A stretch of 64,000 bases of DNA from Alphaproteobacteria bacterium (GCA_028871455.1 JAGWNF010000001.1:170349-234348); one strand, 5' to 3'; numbered from the stretch's first letter, positions 49,881-60,883 are shown. Notes: a model not told the origin generated them from the letters alone. Numbers and translations: made by a program.

Positions 49881-50645
49881 ATGATCCGCCTCGACATTTT
49901 CGACTCAGCCCCCGTCCGCCACGCGTTCTTCACACGTGAGGGCGGTGTCAGCGAGGGTCTCTATGCCTCGCTCAACTGCGGTTTCTCGGCAGCCGACGAT
50001 GCCGCACGTGTCATCGAGAACCGCGCGCGAGCGATGCGCACGCTCGACCTATTGCCCGACCGGCTCGCCACGGCGAAGCAGGTGCACGGTGCCGAAGCAA
50101 TCGTAGTCGAGACACCCTGGTCGCCGGGCGAGGCGCCACGCGCCGACGCGCTGGTCACCCGCGTACCGGGCTTAGCGCTGGGGATTCTCACCGCCGACTG
50201 CGTGCCCGTGCTGTTCGTCGACCCGGAGGCCGGCGTCATCGGTGCGGCCCACGCCGGCTGGCGCGGCGCACTCGCCGGCGTTATCGAGGCGGCGATCGCG
50301 ACGATGGAAGACCTGGGCGCGGCGGCGCATCGCACGGTGGCTGCCGTCGGCCCGGCTATCGCCCAACAATCCTACGAAGTGGGTCCGGAGTTTCCACGTC
50401 GCTTCCTGGCGCAGACCCCTGCCAACTCGACATTCTTCGTGCCGGCTGCCAAGGCCGGCCATTTTCTGTTCGATCTCAAGGGTTATGTTGCGCGGCGACT
50501 CGAGGCGCTCGGCGTCGGCGCCATCGCAGTCGCCGAGGCCGATACCGCCACCGACCCGGACCGTTTCTTCTCCTATCGCCGCGCTTGCCTGCGCGGCGAA
50601 CTCGGCCATGGGCTCGGCCTGTCGGCGATCGTGCTCGCCCCATAG
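49881..50645 (+). CDS. pgeF: Peptidoglycan editing factor PgeF (laccase-domain, YfiH/YlmD family)
   Basis: A 254-residue protein with the conserved metal-site pieces VRHAFFTREGGVS, KQVHGAEA, LTADCVPVLFVD and GAAHAGWRGALAG, plus FFSYRRACLRGELGHGL at the end. Members were long called polyphenol oxidases; the E. coli protein removes wrongly incorporated L-serine from peptidoglycan precursors. The ATG at 49881 lies four bases after the midA-like stop and is preferred to an upstream start that would overlap it. Confidence 0.92.
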   Translation: MIRLDIFDSAPVRHAFFTREGGVSEGLYASLNCGFSAADDAARVIENRARAMRTLDLLPDRLATAKQVHGAEAIVVETPWSPGEAPRADALVTRVPGLALGILTADCVPVLFVDPEAGVIGAAHAGWRGALAGVIEAAIATMEDLGAAAHRTVAAVGPAIAQQSYEVGPEFPRRFLAQTPANSTFFVPAAKAGHFLFDLKGYVARRLEALGVGAIAVAEADTATDPDRFFSYRRACLRGELGHGLGLSAIVLAP

Positions 50646-50680
50646 CTTTGCCGCGACAGCGACGATAAGATCGCTGCCGC

Positions 50681-51541
50681 ATGCGCCGCCTCTGGCTTCT
50701 CGCCCTTCTTTTCCTTGCCGCCTGCAACAGTCCGCCGTTGCCGATCATGGGTCGGTCACCGCCGCCGGTCGCTCTGAGCCCGCCGGATAGCGCCGGCATT
50801 TACGTGCTGCCGACGGAAAACGCACCGTCGCCCGCCGCGGCCGCGCTCGCGGCCGCGATGGCCGCGGCGCTGCAAAAGGCCAACATTCCTGCAAGCGCGC
50901 GCGCCTCGAACCGCGGCAGCTACCGCCTGCAGTCAATTGTCACCGTCACGCCGGGCACCGACGGCCGGGAAAGCATCAGCGTGGTGTGGAATCTGCACAA
51001 CGCGGCCGGCAAGCTGCTGGGTTCGACGCCGTCGCGGCTCGATGCCATTAACGACGCCTGGCAGCGCGGCGACGACAAGCTGGCAACTGCCCTCGCCGCC
51101 CCTGCCGCGCCGGCGATCGCGCAGTTGGTCCAGACCGACCTGCCCTTGCCGCAAGGACAATTGATGCCGGTGGTGGCATTGCGCACGGTCACCGGCGCGC
51201 CGGGTGACGGCGATCGCGCGCTGACCCGCGCCATGGGTATTGCCCTACAGCGGTCGAATCTCGCGCTGGCGACCGCACCCGCCGACAAGGAAGACTTCAT
51301 CGTTACCGGCACGGTCGAGGTGGCACCGCCCGCCGGCCAAAAGCAGCAGGTGAAGGTCACCTGGGTGCTGCGGCGACCGGACGGCAGCGAAGTCGGCCGG
51401 GTCAAGCAAGAGAATTTCGTGCCCATGGGTAGCCTCGACGGCGCGTGGGGGGGTGTCGCCTATGCCGTCACCGACGCTGCCGCGCCGGGCGTCCGGCGGC
51501 TCATCGAAGAGGTCGGGCTAAGTTCCGCCGGACGCTCGTAA
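50681..51541 (+). CDS. Putative lipoprotein of unknown function
   Basis: A 286-residue protein with a lipoprotein signal (LLFLAAC, Cys15) followed by a proline-rich stretch (NSPPLPIMGRSPPPVALSPP) and an Ala-rich helix. The remainder contains two similar blocks, roughly residues 40-155 and 160-275, each with a helix of the type AAALAAAMAAALQKANI / DRALTRAMGIALQRSNL, then a beta hairpin and a WxL-type strand (VVWNLHNAAGKLLGS / VTWVLRRPDGSEVGR) and a DAW or DGAWGG turn. This looks like an internal duplication. Function unknown; prs follows. Confidence 0.85.
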   Translation: MRRLWLLALLFLAACNSPPLPIMGRSPPPVALSPPDSAGIYVLPTENAPSPAAAALAAAMAAALQKANIPASARASNRGSYRLQSIVTVTPGTDGRESISVVWNLHNAAGKLLGSTPSRLDAINDAWQRGDDKLATALAAPAAPAIAQLVQTDLPLPQGQLMPVVALRTVTGAPGDGDRALTRAMGIALQRSNLALATAPADKEDFIVTGTVEVAPPAGQKQQVKVTWVLRRPDGSEVGRVKQENFVPMGSLDGAWGGVAYAVTDAAAPGVRRLIEEVGLSSAGRS

Positions 51542-51590
51542 GGCCCTGCACCGCCGCGACTTTTTGCCTGCCGGCGGGTGGTCAAAGTCG

Positions 51591-51619
51591 TTGCGGCAGC
51601 GAAACCCCTTTGTTACATT
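51591..51619 (+). promoter_or_regulatory. Candidate sigma-70 promoter for prs
   Basis: TTGCGG (51591-51596) and TACATT (51614-51619) are 17 bp apart in the gap before prs, giving a start near 51626 and a leader of about 48 nt. The -35 matches the consensus in three positions and the -10 in four. Confidence 0.45.
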
Positions 51620-51673
51620 CCGCCGCGCTTGGGCGGCCCATCCGGGCGCACTGCCGCGGACGGCGAAACCGAC

Positions 51674-52606
51674 ATGAAAATCCTTGCCTGTAATGCCAAT
51701 CGGCCGCTCGCCGAAGCGATTTCGGCGTACCTGCACACCCCGCTGACCGACGCCAGCGTGCGGCGGTTTTCGGACATGGAGGTGTTCGTCGAAATCCACG
51801 AGAACGTGCGCGGCGAGGACGTTTTCGTCATCCAGCCGACGTCGTATCCGGCGAACGACAATTTGATGGAATTGCTGGTGACGCTCGACGCGCTCAAGCG
51901 CGGTTCGGCGCGCCGTGCCACCGCCGTCATTCCTTACTACGGCTACGCCCGCCAGGACCGCAAATCCGGCCCACGCACGCCGATCTCGGCCAAGCTGGTC
52001 GCCAATATGATCACCGCTGCGGGTGCCGACCGCGTTCTGACGCTCGACCTGCACGCCGGCCAGATCCAAGGCTTTTTCGATATTCCCACCGACAACCTGT
52101 TCTCGGCACCGGTGTTCGCACAGGACATCAAAGAGCGTTTCAACGGCGGCGACATGACCATCGTTTCGCCCGACGTGGGCGGCGTGCTGCGCGCCCGCGC
52201 CATTGCCCGCCGCCTTGACGCCGACCTCGCGATCATTGACAAAAGGCGCGAGCGAGCCGGCGTGTCCGAGGTGATGAACATCATCGGCGACGTGCAGGGT
52301 CGCCGTTGCATCCTGGTCGACGACATCGTCGACAGCGCCGGAACGCTTTGCAACGCCGCCGAGGCGTTGATGGAGCGCGGCGCCAAGTCGGTGTCGGCTT
52401 ATGTCACGCACGGTGTCCTGTCGGGCGGTGCGGTCGCTCGCGTGACCGCGGCACCGATTGAGGCGCTGGTCACCACAGATAGCATCGCCGCGACCGAGGC
52501 GGTGCGTGTCGCGCGCAATATCCGCCGGCTATCAATCGCGCCGCTGATGGCCGAGGCCATCCAGCGGATCAGCGAGGAACGGTCGGTTTCAAGTCTGTTT
52601 GCATAA
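51674..52606 (+). CDS. prs: Ribose-phosphate pyrophosphokinase (PRPP synthetase)
   Basis: A 310-residue enzyme that makes PRPP from ribose 5-phosphate and ATP, feeding purine, pyrimidine, histidine, tryptophan and NAD synthesis. Conserved segments are [44 protein letters not shown], the PRPP-binding loop [16 protein letters not shown], and the C-terminal [10 protein letters not shown]. Length and motifs are standard class I. rplY follows after 23 bp, with pth next, a conserved prs-rplY-pth-ychF order in many proteobacteria. Confidence 0.97.
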   Translation: MKILACNANRPLAEAISAYLHTPLTDASVRRFSDMEVFVEIHENVRGEDVFVIQPTSYPANDNLMELLVTLDALKRGSARRATAVIPYYGYARQDRKSGPRTPISAKLVANMITAAGADRVLTLDLHAGQIQGFFDIPTDNLFSAPVFAQDIKERFNGGDMTIVSPDVGGVLRARAIARRLDADLAIIDKRRERAGVSEVMNIIGDVQGRRCILVDDIVDSAGTLCNAAEALMERGAKSVSAYVTHGVLSGGAVARVTAAPIEALVTTDSIAATEAVRVARNIRRLSIAPLMAEAIQRISEERSVSSLFA

Positions 52607-52629
52607 TTCGCGTAGGAAGGAGTTTCGAC

Positions 52630-53448
52630 ATGGTCGAATTGACCACTTTGAGTGCCAAGCCGCGCAACGGTGCCGGTCGCGGACCGGCCCGTGCCGTGCG
52701 CCGCGAGGGCCGGGTGCCCGGCGTGATCTACGCTGAAGGCAAACCGCCGGTCATGATCTCGGTCGATCCGCAACAGCTGAGCCGTGAGCTGGTGAAGCCG
52801 GGCTTCTTCGCGCGGCTGCTCAACGTCGAGCTCGACGGCGCCAAGGTGCGGGCTCTACCGCGCGAGGTGCAGGTTGATCCGGTCACCGACCAGCCGGTGC
52901 ATGTCGACCTGCTGCGCGTCACCGCTGGCACTCGCATCCGCGTCAACGTACCGGTACGCTTTCTCAATCCCGAGGCATCGCCCGGCATCCGCCGCGGCGG
53001 CATCCTCAACGTCGTGCGCCACGAGATCGAGATGCTTTGCCCGGCGGACGGCATCCCGAGTGAGATCACGGTCGACCTCGAAGGCCTCGAGATCGGCGAT
53101 AGCGTCCACATCAACCAGGTGAAGCTTCCCGCCGGCGTCAAGCCGACATTGACGCGCAATTTCACCGTTGCCTCGGTGACTTCGCCGACGGCTGTGCGCG
53201 AAGAGGCTGCCGCAGCCGCAGCCGCAGCCGCAGCCGCGGCGGCCGCAGCCGCGGCCGCAGCTGAGGCCGGCGTGCCGGCGGAAGGCGAAGCGGCTGCCGC
53301 AGCCGCCGCACCCGGGGCGCCGGGCGCCGCTGCGGGCGCTGCGCCGGGTGCCGCACCAGCGGCTGGTGCCGCGCCAGCAGCTGGCGCCAAACCGGCCGCG
53401 GGTGCTGCGGCGCCCAAGGCGCCGGCGGGCCAGCCGCCGAAGAAGTAA
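52630..53448 (+). CDS. rplY: 50S ribosomal protein L25/general stress protein Ctc
   Basis: A 272-residue protein, against about 190-220 for typical CTC-type L25. The N-terminal 5S-rRNA-binding domain (RNGAGRGPARAVRREGRVPGVIYAEGKPP, read in parts) and the TL5 domain (VPVRFLNPEASPGIRRGGILNVVRHEIEMLCPA) are complete. The last 80 residues are low complexity: 19 alanines in a row from residue 193, then Ala/Gly/Pro repeats and a basic end APKAPAGQPPKK. AGGAG lies before the ATG. Pth follows 12 bp later. Confidence 0.96.
   Translation: MVELTTLSAKPRNGAGRGPARAVRREGRVPGVIYAEGKPPVMISVDPQQLSRELVKPGFFARLLNVELDGAKVRALPREVQVDPVTDQPVHVDLLRVTAGTRIRVNVPVRFLNPEASPGIRRGGILNVVRHEIEMLCPADGIPSEITVDLEGLEIGDSVHINQVKLPAGVKPTLTRNFTVASVTSPTAVREEAAAAAAAAAAAAAAAAAAAEAGVPAEGEAAAAAAAPGAPGAAAGAAPGAAPAAGAAPAAGAKPAAGAAAPKAPAGQPPKK
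53206..53262 (+). repeat. GCAGCC-type simple repeat coding for poly-alanine in L25
   Basis: Nineteen alanine codons in a row, mostly alternating GCA and GCC, so the DNA reads as near-perfect tandem GCAGCC hexamers before drifting to GCG/GCC. Such tracts can change length by slippage in steps of one or two codons without breaking the frame. Confidence 0.9.
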
Positions 53449-53460
53449 TCGGGAGGGGCG

Positions 53461-54057
53461 ATGCGCCTCATCGTCGGGCTCGGCAATCCCGGAGCCCGTT
53501 ACGAGCGCACACGCCACAATGTCGGATTCGTGGCGGCCGACGCGATCCATCGCCGTCACGGCCTCGGTCCGTGGCGCGCCAAATTCCAGGGCCTGCTTGC
53601 CGAAGGCGCGCTCGGCGGCGCACGCGTCTCCCTGCTGAAGCCGCAGACCTTCATGAACGCGTCGGGCGAAAGCGTCGCCGAGGCGGCGCGGTTCTACAAG
53701 ATCGCGCTGGCCGAGACCGTCGTGATCCACGACGACATCGACCTCGATCCCGGCAAGTTGCGTGTCAAGCAGGGTGGCGGCGCCGCGGGCCACAACGGCT
53801 TGCGCTCGATCGACGCGTTGCTCGGCGAGGATTACTGGCGAGTGCGGATCGGCATCGGTCATCCCGGCATTAAGGAGCTGGTTGAGCCCTATGTCTTGCA
53901 GAATTTCTCTGTCGAGGATCGGGATTGGCTGCCGCCGCTGATCGACGCGATCGCCGAGGCATTTCCGATTCTGGTCGCCGACGGCGCCGCGGCGTTCACC
54001 ACCAAGATCGCGCTGATCCTCAAGCCCAACCGTAAAGAGCCCGCGGCCGGGACTTAG
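53461..54057 (+). CDS. pth: Peptidyl-tRNA hydrolase Pth
   Basis: A 198-residue enzyme that frees tRNA from stalled peptidyl-tRNA. The N terminus has [22 protein letters not shown], with the catalytic histidine in [50 protein letters not shown] and a later [11 protein letters not shown] follow. GGAGGGG precedes the ATG. It is followed one base after its stop by ychF. Confidence 0.97.
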   Translation: MRLIVGLGNPGARYERTRHNVGFVAADAIHRRHGLGPWRAKFQGLLAEGALGGARVSLLKPQTFMNASGESVAEAARFYKIALAETVVIHDDIDLDPGKLRVKQGGGAAGHNGLRSIDALLGEDYWRVRIGIGHPGIKELVEPYVLQNFSVEDRDWLPPLIDAIAEAFPILVADGAAAFTTKIALILKPNRKEPAAGT

Positions 54058-54058
54058 C

Positions 54059-55159
54059 ATGGGATTCAATTGCGGCATCGTCGGCCTGCCCAATGTCGGC
54101 AAGTCGACACTGTTCAACGCGCTGACGGCAACGCAGACGGCCGAGGCGGCGAACTATCCTTTCTGTACCATCGAGCCGAACGTGGGCCGCGTCGCCGTGC
54201 CCGATCCGCGGCTCGACACGCTCGCAGCGATCGCAAAATCGGCCAAGATCGTGCCGACGCAACTCGAATTCGTCGACATCGCCGGCTTGGTGCGCGGCGC
54301 GAGCAAGGGCGAGGGCCTCGGCAACCAGTTCCTCTCGCACATCCGCGCCGTCGACGCCGTCGCGCAAGTGCTGCGCTGCTTTGATGATCCCAACGTCACG
54401 CATGTCGAAGGCTCGGTCGACCCGATCCGCGACATCGAGACGATCGAGACCGAGCTGATGCTCGCCGATCTCGAAAGCCTCGAGAAGCGCCGCCTAGCCG
54501 CCGAGAAGCGCGCGCGCGGCGCCGACAAAGAGGCGAAGGCCGAGCTGAGCGTCATCGAGCCGGCGCTGGCGGCGCTCACGGCCGGCAAACCGGCGCGCAG
54601 CATCGGTTTGCCGGAAGAGCTCAAACCGGTCCTGAAATCGTTCCAGCTTCTGACTGCCAAACCCGTGCTCTATGTTGCGAACGTCGAAGAATCCGCTGCC
54701 GCTGCCGGCAATGCGCGCTCGCAGCGCGTTGCGCAATACGCGACACATCAGGACGCGCAGAGCGTGGTCATCTCGGCGGCGATCGAAGCCGAGGTCGCGC
54801 AACTCGCCGATCCGGACGAGCGCCGCGCCTTTCTCGAAAGCCTCGGTCTGCACGAGACCGGGCTCGCGCGCATCATCCGCGCCGGCTACGCGCTGCTCGA
54901 CCTCGTCACTTTCTTCACCGTCGGACCCAAGGAAGCGCATGCCTGGACGGTGCGCAAAGGCGCCAAGGCGCCGGAGGCGGCCGGCGCTATCCACAGCGAC
55001 TTCGAGAAGGGTTTCATCCGCGCCGAGGTGATCGGTTATGCGGATTACATCGCCTGCGGCGGCGAGCCGGGCGCCAAGGACGCTGGCAAGCTGCGGATCG
55101 AAGGCGCCGATTACGTCGTCGCCGACGGCGACGTCCTGCATATCCGGTTCAACCTCTAG
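54059..55159 (+). CDS. ychF: Redox-regulated ribosome-binding ATPase YchF
   Basis: A 366-residue Obg-family protein: Walker [15 protein letters not shown] near residue 9, [29 protein letters not shown], the altered G4 motif (VANVEE), which explains the preference for ATP, and a C-terminal TGS domain ([39 protein letters not shown] read in parts). It binds the ribosome and influences stress responses. Universally conserved next to pth. Confidence 0.97.
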   Translation: MGFNCGIVGLPNVGKSTLFNALTATQTAEAANYPFCTIEPNVGRVAVPDPRLDTLAAIAKSAKIVPTQLEFVDIAGLVRGASKGEGLGNQFLSHIRAVDAVAQVLRCFDDPNVTHVEGSVDPIRDIETIETELMLADLESLEKRRLAAEKRARGADKEAKAELSVIEPALAALTAGKPARSIGLPEELKPVLKSFQLLTAKPVLYVANVEESAAAAGNARSQRVAQYATHQDAQSVVISAAIEAEVAQLADPDERRAFLESLGLHETGLARIIRAGYALLDLVTFFTVGPKEAHAWTVRKGAKAPEAAGAIHSDFEKGFIRAEVIGYADYIACGGEPGAKDAGKLRIEGADYVVADGDVLHIRFNL

Positions 55160-55217
55160 CGACGCCGCCGCCGGCCCCGTATAGTCCCGGACCCACAAGA
55201 GCCGCGAGGCACGCAGG

Positions 55218-55886
55218 ATGGGGCAGACGGTTTCGCTCACCGCCAAGGACGGGCACAAACTCGACGCCTATGTCGCGACGCCCGCGGGCAAGCCGAAGGG
55301 CGGCTTGGTGGTGATCCAGGAAATCTTCGGCGTTAACCACCACATCCGTAACGTCGCCGACCGCTTCGCGGCGACGGGCTACGCTGCGGTGGCACCGGCC
55401 CTGTTCGACCGCGTCCAGAGGGGCATCGATCTCGGCTATGATCCCGACAGCATCGCCAAGGGCCGGGCGTTGCGCGAAAAGGTGCCGATGGACGGATCCC
55501 TCGCCGACGTCCAGGCGGCGATCGACCATGCCAAGCAGTTCGGCAAGGTCGGCGTCGTCGGCTATTGCTGGGGCGGATCGCTCGCCTTCCTGGCCGCGAC
55601 TCGGCTCAGCGGCGCGACTGCGGCGGTGAGCTATTACGGCGGCATGATCGCCGGCCACGCCACCGAAAAGCCCAAGATTTCCATTGTCCTGCATTTCGGC
55701 GACAAGGATCAGTCGATTCCGATGAGCGACGTCGAAAAGGTGAAGCAGGCGCGGCTGGAGGTGCCGATCTACGTCTACAGCGCCGGTCACGGCTTCTCGT
55801 GCGACGAGCGCGGCGCGTTCGACAAGACCGCGCACGAACTGGCGCTGCAGCGCACGACCGCATTCTTCCGGCAGCACATCGGTTGA
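55218..55886 (+). CDS. Dienelactone hydrolase family protein
   Basis: A 222-residue alpha/beta hydrolase. The nucleophile is a cysteine in VVGYCWGGSLAFL, the acid lies in FGDKDQSIPM and the histidine in YSAGHGFSCDERG, the usual triad of carboxymethylenebutenolidase relatives. The N-terminal KPKGGLVVIQEIFGVNHHIRNVADRFAATGY is characteristic. True dienelactone hydrolases act in chlorocatechol breakdown; with no such genes nearby, a general esterase role is more likely. AGGA precedes the ATG. Confidence 0.92.
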   Translation: MGQTVSLTAKDGHKLDAYVATPAGKPKGGLVVIQEIFGVNHHIRNVADRFAATGYAAVAPALFDRVQRGIDLGYDPDSIAKGRALREKVPMDGSLADVQAAIDHAKQFGKVGVVGYCWGGSLAFLAATRLSGATAAVSYYGGMIAGHATEKPKISIVLHFGDKDQSIPMSDVEKVKQARLEVPIYVYSAGHGFSCDERGAFDKTAHELALQRTTAFFRQHIG

Positions 55887-55902
55887 TTTGCCGCACACCG
55901 CG

Positions 55903-55929
55903 GGCGCGGGCCCGATCTCGGCCCGCGCC
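55903..55929. terminator. GC-rich hairpin between convergent genes, possible terminator
   Basis: GGCGCGGGCC (55903-55912) and GGCCCGCGCC (55920-55929) form a perfect 10-bp stem with a 7-nt loop. It lies between the dienelactone-hydrolase-family gene and the end of mtnA. There is no T tract on either side, so it may stop transcription only with Rho, or protect 3' ends. Confidence 0.5.
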
Positions 55930-57029
55930 TACGGGCGTGCCCAGCGCTCGGGGAAAAGCGACAGCAGACCTTCGCGTGACGCCGCACAGACGCCGCGTTC
56001 GGTGATCAGCGCCGTGACGTACTTCGCCGGCGTGACGTCGAAGGCGTAATTAGCGGCGGCGCTGCCGTCGGGAATCACGCGTACGCGCGCGATCTCGCCC
56101 GAATCGAGCCGACCGGCGATTTCCGAAACTTCGTCGGCATTGCGCTCCTCGATCGGAATGGCGCGGCCATCGGCGAGCGACCAGTCGACGGTCGGCGACG
56201 GCAGAGCGACATAGAACGGCACACCGTTGTCGTGCGCTGCCAGCGCCTTGAGATAGGTGCCGATCTTATTGGCGACGTCGCCGGTCACGGTCGTGCGGTC
56301 GGTGCCGACGATGCAAAGATCGACGCGGCCGCGCTGCATCAGATGGCCGCCGGCGTTGTCGGCGATCACCGTGTGCGGCACGCCGTGCTGACCGAGTTCC
56401 CAGGCGGTGAGGCTGGCGCCCTGGTTGCGCGGCCGGGTCTCGTCGACCCAGACATGTACCGGTACGCCTTCGTCGTGCGCGAGATAGATCGGCGCGAGCG
56501 CGGTGCCCCAGTCGACCGTCGCCAACCAGCCGGCATTGCAGTGCGTCAACACATCGACACGCGTTTTGTCCGCCTTGCGTGCGAGCGCCTGGCTGATCAG
56601 CGGCAGGCCATGGCCGGCGATGGCGCGGTTCATCGCGATATCGGCTTCGGCGATTTCGCCGGCACGGCGATAAGCGGCTTCGACTCGACGCTCAGCCGGC
56701 GTCTGCTGCAGCAGCGTGCGCAAATCCTCCACCGCCCACCGCAGATTGACGGCCGTGGGCCGTGTCGCCAGCAGCAATTCGCTGGCATGTGCGATCGCCG
56801 CATCGGACGGATCGGCGCGCACCGCCAGCGCCATGCCGTAGGCGGCCGTCGCGCCGATCAATGGCGCGCCACGCACCAGCATGGCGCGGATCGCGTGCGC
56901 CGCCTCCTCGACGGTGATGAGCCGCTGCGTCCGCAGCTCGAACGGCAGGCGCATCTGGTCGATGATGCCGACCCCGACGCCATCGGCTTCGAGCCAGATG
57001 CTGCGCATGGACTGGCCCGCGACCTTCAT
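55929..57029 (-). CDS. mtnA: S-methyl-5-thioribose-1-phosphate isomerase MtnA
   Basis: A 366-residue member of the eIF2B-like aldose-ketose isomerases. It converts methylthioribose 1-phosphate to the ribulose form in methionine salvage. The active-site cysteine is in LTHCNAGWLATVDWGTALAP, and the catalytic aspartate in CIVGTDRTTVTGDVANKIGTY. N-terminal LPFELRTQRLITVEEAAHAIRAMLVRGAPLIGATAAYG is typical. It follows mtnP with four bases between stop and ATG region. Later pathway genes (mtnB, C, D, K) are not in the window. Confidence 0.95.
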   Translation of the reverse strand: MKVAGQSMRSIWLEADGVGVGIIDQMRLPFELRTQRLITVEEAAHAIRAMLVRGAPLIGATAAYGMALAVRADPSDAAIAHASELLLATRPTAVNLRWAVEDLRTLLQQTPAERRVEAAYRRAGEIAEADIAMNRAIAGHGLPLISQALARKADKTRVDVLTHCNAGWLATVDWGTALAPIYLAHDEGVPVHVWVDETRPRNQGASLTAWELGQHGVPHTVIADNAGGHLMQRGRVDLCIVGTDRTTVTGDVANKIGTYLKALAAHDNGVPFYVALPSPTVDWSLADGRAIPIEERNADEVSEIAGRLDSGEIARVRVIPDGSAAANYAFDVTPAKYVTALITERGVCAASREGLLSLFPERWARP

Positions 57030-57033
57030 CGGC

Positions 57034-57936
<903 letters not shown>

Positions 57937-57997
57937 GCCGATTTCCCCGCCATGCGGGGCGCAGTCAACCAGTCCAGCGGTCCGCCGACAACCGGAA

Positions 57998-58801
57998 TCA
58001 GTGCTCGACGTCGGACCAGACGCGGCGCTTGGCGCCGTAAAGCACGCCGGTCATCGCCAACAGGAACAGAATGACCTTGGCGCCTGTCTGCTTGCGCTGT
58101 TCCATCGTCGGGTCGGACGCCCAGGTGAGGAAGGTCACGACGTCGTGCGCCTCCTGGTCGAGCGTTGCCTTGGTGCCGTCGGAATATGTCACCACGTTGT
58201 CCTGCAACGGCGGCGGCATGGCGATGACATGGCCGGGGAAATAGAGATTGTAGTAGCGGCCGGAGGGCACGTGGAAACCCTTGGGCGGCTCGCGGAAGCC
58301 CGTGAGTATGCCGTAGACATACCGCTCGTGGCCGTCGCGCGCCTTGATGATGTCCGACAGGTCGGGCGGCGCCGTCCCCCCGAAGCCCGCGCCAGCCGCC
58401 TTCTCATTCGGGAACGGCGGGACGAAATGATCCGACGGCAGCGCCGGCCGCATTGCCGGCTGTCCTTCCTTGTTGATCGTCGGAACCTGCTTCTGCGCCG
58501 CGATCGCCTTGACCTCAGCCTCGGTGTAGCCGAGCCCATCCGGACCGGCGAGGTCATCGTAGGTGAGCAGGTTCATCGAATGGCAGGTCGAGCAGACCTG
58601 ACTGTAAATCTGGAAACCGCGTTGCAGCGCGGCGCGGTCGAAGGTGCCGAACGGACCCTCGAACGACCACGACACATCGGGCAGCGCCGGCGCGCCTTCC
58701 TCTGCTGCCTGCGCCCGCGCCAGCTGAGCCGGCTGCGCCAGTGCTGCCACGGCGATTACGGCGCCGATGAGCAGCGCTGGCATGGCCAAGTGCGGTCTCA
58801 T
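57998..58801 (-). CDS. petC: Cytochrome c1 of the bc1 complex
   Basis: A 267-residue cytochrome c1. The signal peptide runs to about residue 31 (ARAQAAEEG), the haem site is CSTCH (in [20 protein letters not shown]), the sixth-ligand region contains [16 protein letters not shown] and a C-terminal anchor helix is [22 protein letters not shown]. It accepts electrons from the Rieske protein and passes them to a soluble cytochrome c. The ATG overlaps the stop of petB (ATGA). In some alphaproteobacteria cytochromes b and c1 are fused; here they are separate. Confidence 0.96.
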   Translation of the reverse strand: MRPHLAMPALLIGAVIAVAALAQPAQLARAQAAEEGAPALPDVSWSFEGPFGTFDRAALQRGFQIYSQVCSTCHSMNLLTYDDLAGPDGLGYTEAEVKAIAAQKQVPTINKEGQPAMRPALPSDHFVPPFPNEKAAGAGFGGTAPPDLSDIIKARDGHERYVYGILTGFREPPKGFHVPSGRYYNLYFPGHVIAMPPPLQDNVVTYSDGTKATLDQEAHDVVTFLTWASDPTMEQRKQTGAKVILFLLAMTGVLYGAKRRVWSDVEH

Positions 58802-60063
58802 GGCTTGCTCCGCGTCGCGGCGACGCCAGTCAAGGCGCCCTCGCCGCCGCGCTTCTGCTTCTTTTTTAGAACCGCCTCCGAGATGCTTGGCGGTAGCGGC
58901 AGCGGCCGCTCGAACCAGCCGATCAACGGCATCAGCACGAGGAAATGGAAGAAGTAATAGAACGTGCCGATGCGGCCGATGTAGATCCAAAAGCCCTCGG
59001 GCCGGTGCGCGCCGACCGCGCCGAGCGCGAAAGCGTCGATCACCAACAGCCAGAACACCCACTTATAGATCGGGCGGAAATAGGCGCTGCGCACCTTCGA
59101 GGTATCGAGCCACGGCACGATGAACAGGATGAAGATCGAGGCGAACAGCGCGCAGACGCCGAGCAACTTGTTCGGGATCGCGCGCAGAATCGCGTAGAAC
59201 GGCAGCAAGTACCATTCCGGCACGATTTCCGGCGGCGTGTGCAGCGGATTGGCCGGGATGTAATTCTGCGGATCGCCCAGCACGTTCGGGAAATAGAACA
59301 CGAAGATCGCGAAGACGACCAGGAACACGCTCAGGCCGAACATGTCCTTGTAGGTGTAGTACGGATGGAACGGCACGCTGTCCTGCGGTCCCTTGCGATC
59401 GATGCCGAGCGGATTGTTGGAGCCGTGCTGGTGCAGCGCCATCATGTGCAGGCCGACGACGCCGAGGATCACGAACGGCAGCAGGTAGTGGAGCGAGTAG
59501 AACCGATTGAGCGTCGGATTGCTGACGGCGAAGCCGCCCCACAGCCAGGTTACGATGTCCTTGCCGACGACCGGAAACGCCGAGAACAAGTTGGTGATGA
59601 CGGTCGCACCCCAGAAGCTCATCTGGCCCCAGGGCAGCACATAGCCCATGAAAGCCGTCATCATCATCAGCAGGACGATGACCACGCCCAGCATCCACAG
59701 CAGCTCGCGCGGCGCCTTGTAGGAGCCGTAGTAGAGCCCGCGGAAGAGATGGATGTAGACGACGATGAAGAAGAACGACGCGCCGTTCATGTGGATATAG
59801 CGGATGAGCCAGCCGTAATTCACCTCGCGCATGATGCGCTCGACTGATTGGAAGGCGTCGCCGACGTTCGGATCGTAATTCATCGCCAGGAAGATGCCGG
59901 TGAGAATCATGATCGTCAGCATGATCCCGGCGAGCGAACCGAAGTTCCACCAGTAGTTCAGGTTCTTCGGCGTCGGATACTCGTTGAGCTCGTGATCGAG
60001 AAAGGAGAACACCGGCAGGCGGTATTCGATCCATTGCACGAGCTTGTTCTGCGATACCGCCAT
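58798..60063 (-). CDS. petB: Cytochrome b of the bc1 complex
   Basis: A 421-residue membrane subunit with eight helices and two haems b. Conserved features are [24 protein letters not shown], the quinol-site segment [25 protein letters not shown], haem-ligand histidines in [19 protein letters not shown] and [24 protein letters not shown], and [22 protein letters not shown] for the Qo-site PEWY motif. Cytochrome b sits between the Rieske and c1 genes in the transcribed order petA-petB-petC. Confidence 0.97.
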   Translation of the reverse strand: MAVSQNKLVQWIEYRLPVFSFLDHELNEYPTPKNLNYWWNFGSLAGIMLTIMILTGIFLAMNYDPNVGDAFQSVERIMREVNYGWLIRYIHMNGASFFFIVVYIHLFRGLYYGSYKAPRELLWMLGVVIVLLMMMTAFMGYVLPWGQMSFWGATVITNLFSAFPVVGKDIVTWLWGGFAVSNPTLNRFYSLHYLLPFVILGVVGLHMMALHQHGSNNPLGIDRKGPQDSVPFHPYYTYKDMFGLSVFLVVFAIFVFYFPNVLGDPQNYIPANPLHTPPEIVPEWYLLPFYAILRAIPNKLLGVCALFASIFILFIVPWLDTSKVRSAYFRPIYKWVFWLLVIDAFALGAVGAHRPEGFWIYIGRIGTFYYFFHFLVLMPLIGWFERPLPLPPSISEAVLKKKQKRGGEGALTGVAATRSKP

Positions 60064-60072
60064 GACGCCGCC

Positions 60073-60726
60073 TCAGATCTGCACGATCGAACCGAATTCC
60101 CACGCCACGTTCGGCGGATTCTCGCCGATCCGGACGGTGGTCTCGTTGACGAAACGATGGGGCGGCACCGGCAAATTGTAGGGCGCGGGTACACCGGTGA
60201 AGACACGGCCCGACAAATCGTATTTCGAGCCGTGGCAGGGACAGAAATATCCGCCGGGCCACCCCGGACCGAGCGTACCGCCGGGCTCCGGTGTGAATTC
60301 CGGAATGCAGCCGAGATGGGTGCAGATGCCGACGAGAACCAGATACTCGGGCTTAATCGAGCGATGCCAGTTCTGCGCGTAAGGCGGCTGCTGCTCGACT
60401 TCGGATTGCGGATCGCGCAACAGCCCCGTATCGTTCGGCTCCTGGAGCTTCTTGAGCTCAGCTGGGGTGCGGTTAACGATGAAGATCGGCCGCGACCGCC
60501 ACAGCACGAGAATCTGCTGACCGGGCTTCAGACTTGACAGATCGACGTCGATTGGCGCGCCGGCAGCGATCACGTCCCTGGCGGGATTCATGCTCGAGAC
60601 CAGCGGCCAGGCCGTGCAGGCCGCGCCGATGCCGAGCAGCGCGTTGCCGGCGATTACCAGGAAGTCGCGTCGTGTGCCGCCCGTTTCGTGCGTGTCGGCC
60701 GTCGTCGAATGCGCCGAATCCGCCAT
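60073..60726 (-). CDS. petA: Ubiquinol-cytochrome c reductase iron-sulfur (Rieske) subunit
   Basis: A 217-residue protein. A twin-arginine motif TRRDFLVIAGNALLGIG and one hydrophobic helix anchor it; the 2Fe-2S cluster ligands are in CTHLGCIP and CPCHGSKYD. GAGGGG precedes the chosen ATG at MADSAHS. It is the first gene of the bc1 operon, divergent from trmL. The C-terminal FVNETTVRIGENP is usual for the family. Confidence 0.97.
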   Translation of the reverse strand: MADSAHSTTADTHETGGTRRDFLVIAGNALLGIGAACTAWPLVSSMNPARDVIAAGAPIDVDLSSLKPGQQILVLWRSRPIFIVNRTPAELKKLQEPNDTGLLRDPQSEVEQQPPYAQNWHRSIKPEYLVLVGICTHLGCIPEFTPEPGGTLGPGWPGGYFCPCHGSKYDLSGRVFTGVPAPYNLPVPPHRFVNETTVRIGENPPNVAWEFGSIVQI

Positions 60727-60883
60727 CAATCCCCTCTTCGCCCGGCTCAAAAGCTGGGGCGCAAGCTACAGGCTTGAACGAAAGCTTCTATGCGACATCC
60801 TGCCGCACGAACGGCTAAAACCCAAGCTGTCGCGCCGCGCGCAAGACTTGCCAAGGCGACGTATCCGTCCCCAAGGTGCCGAC

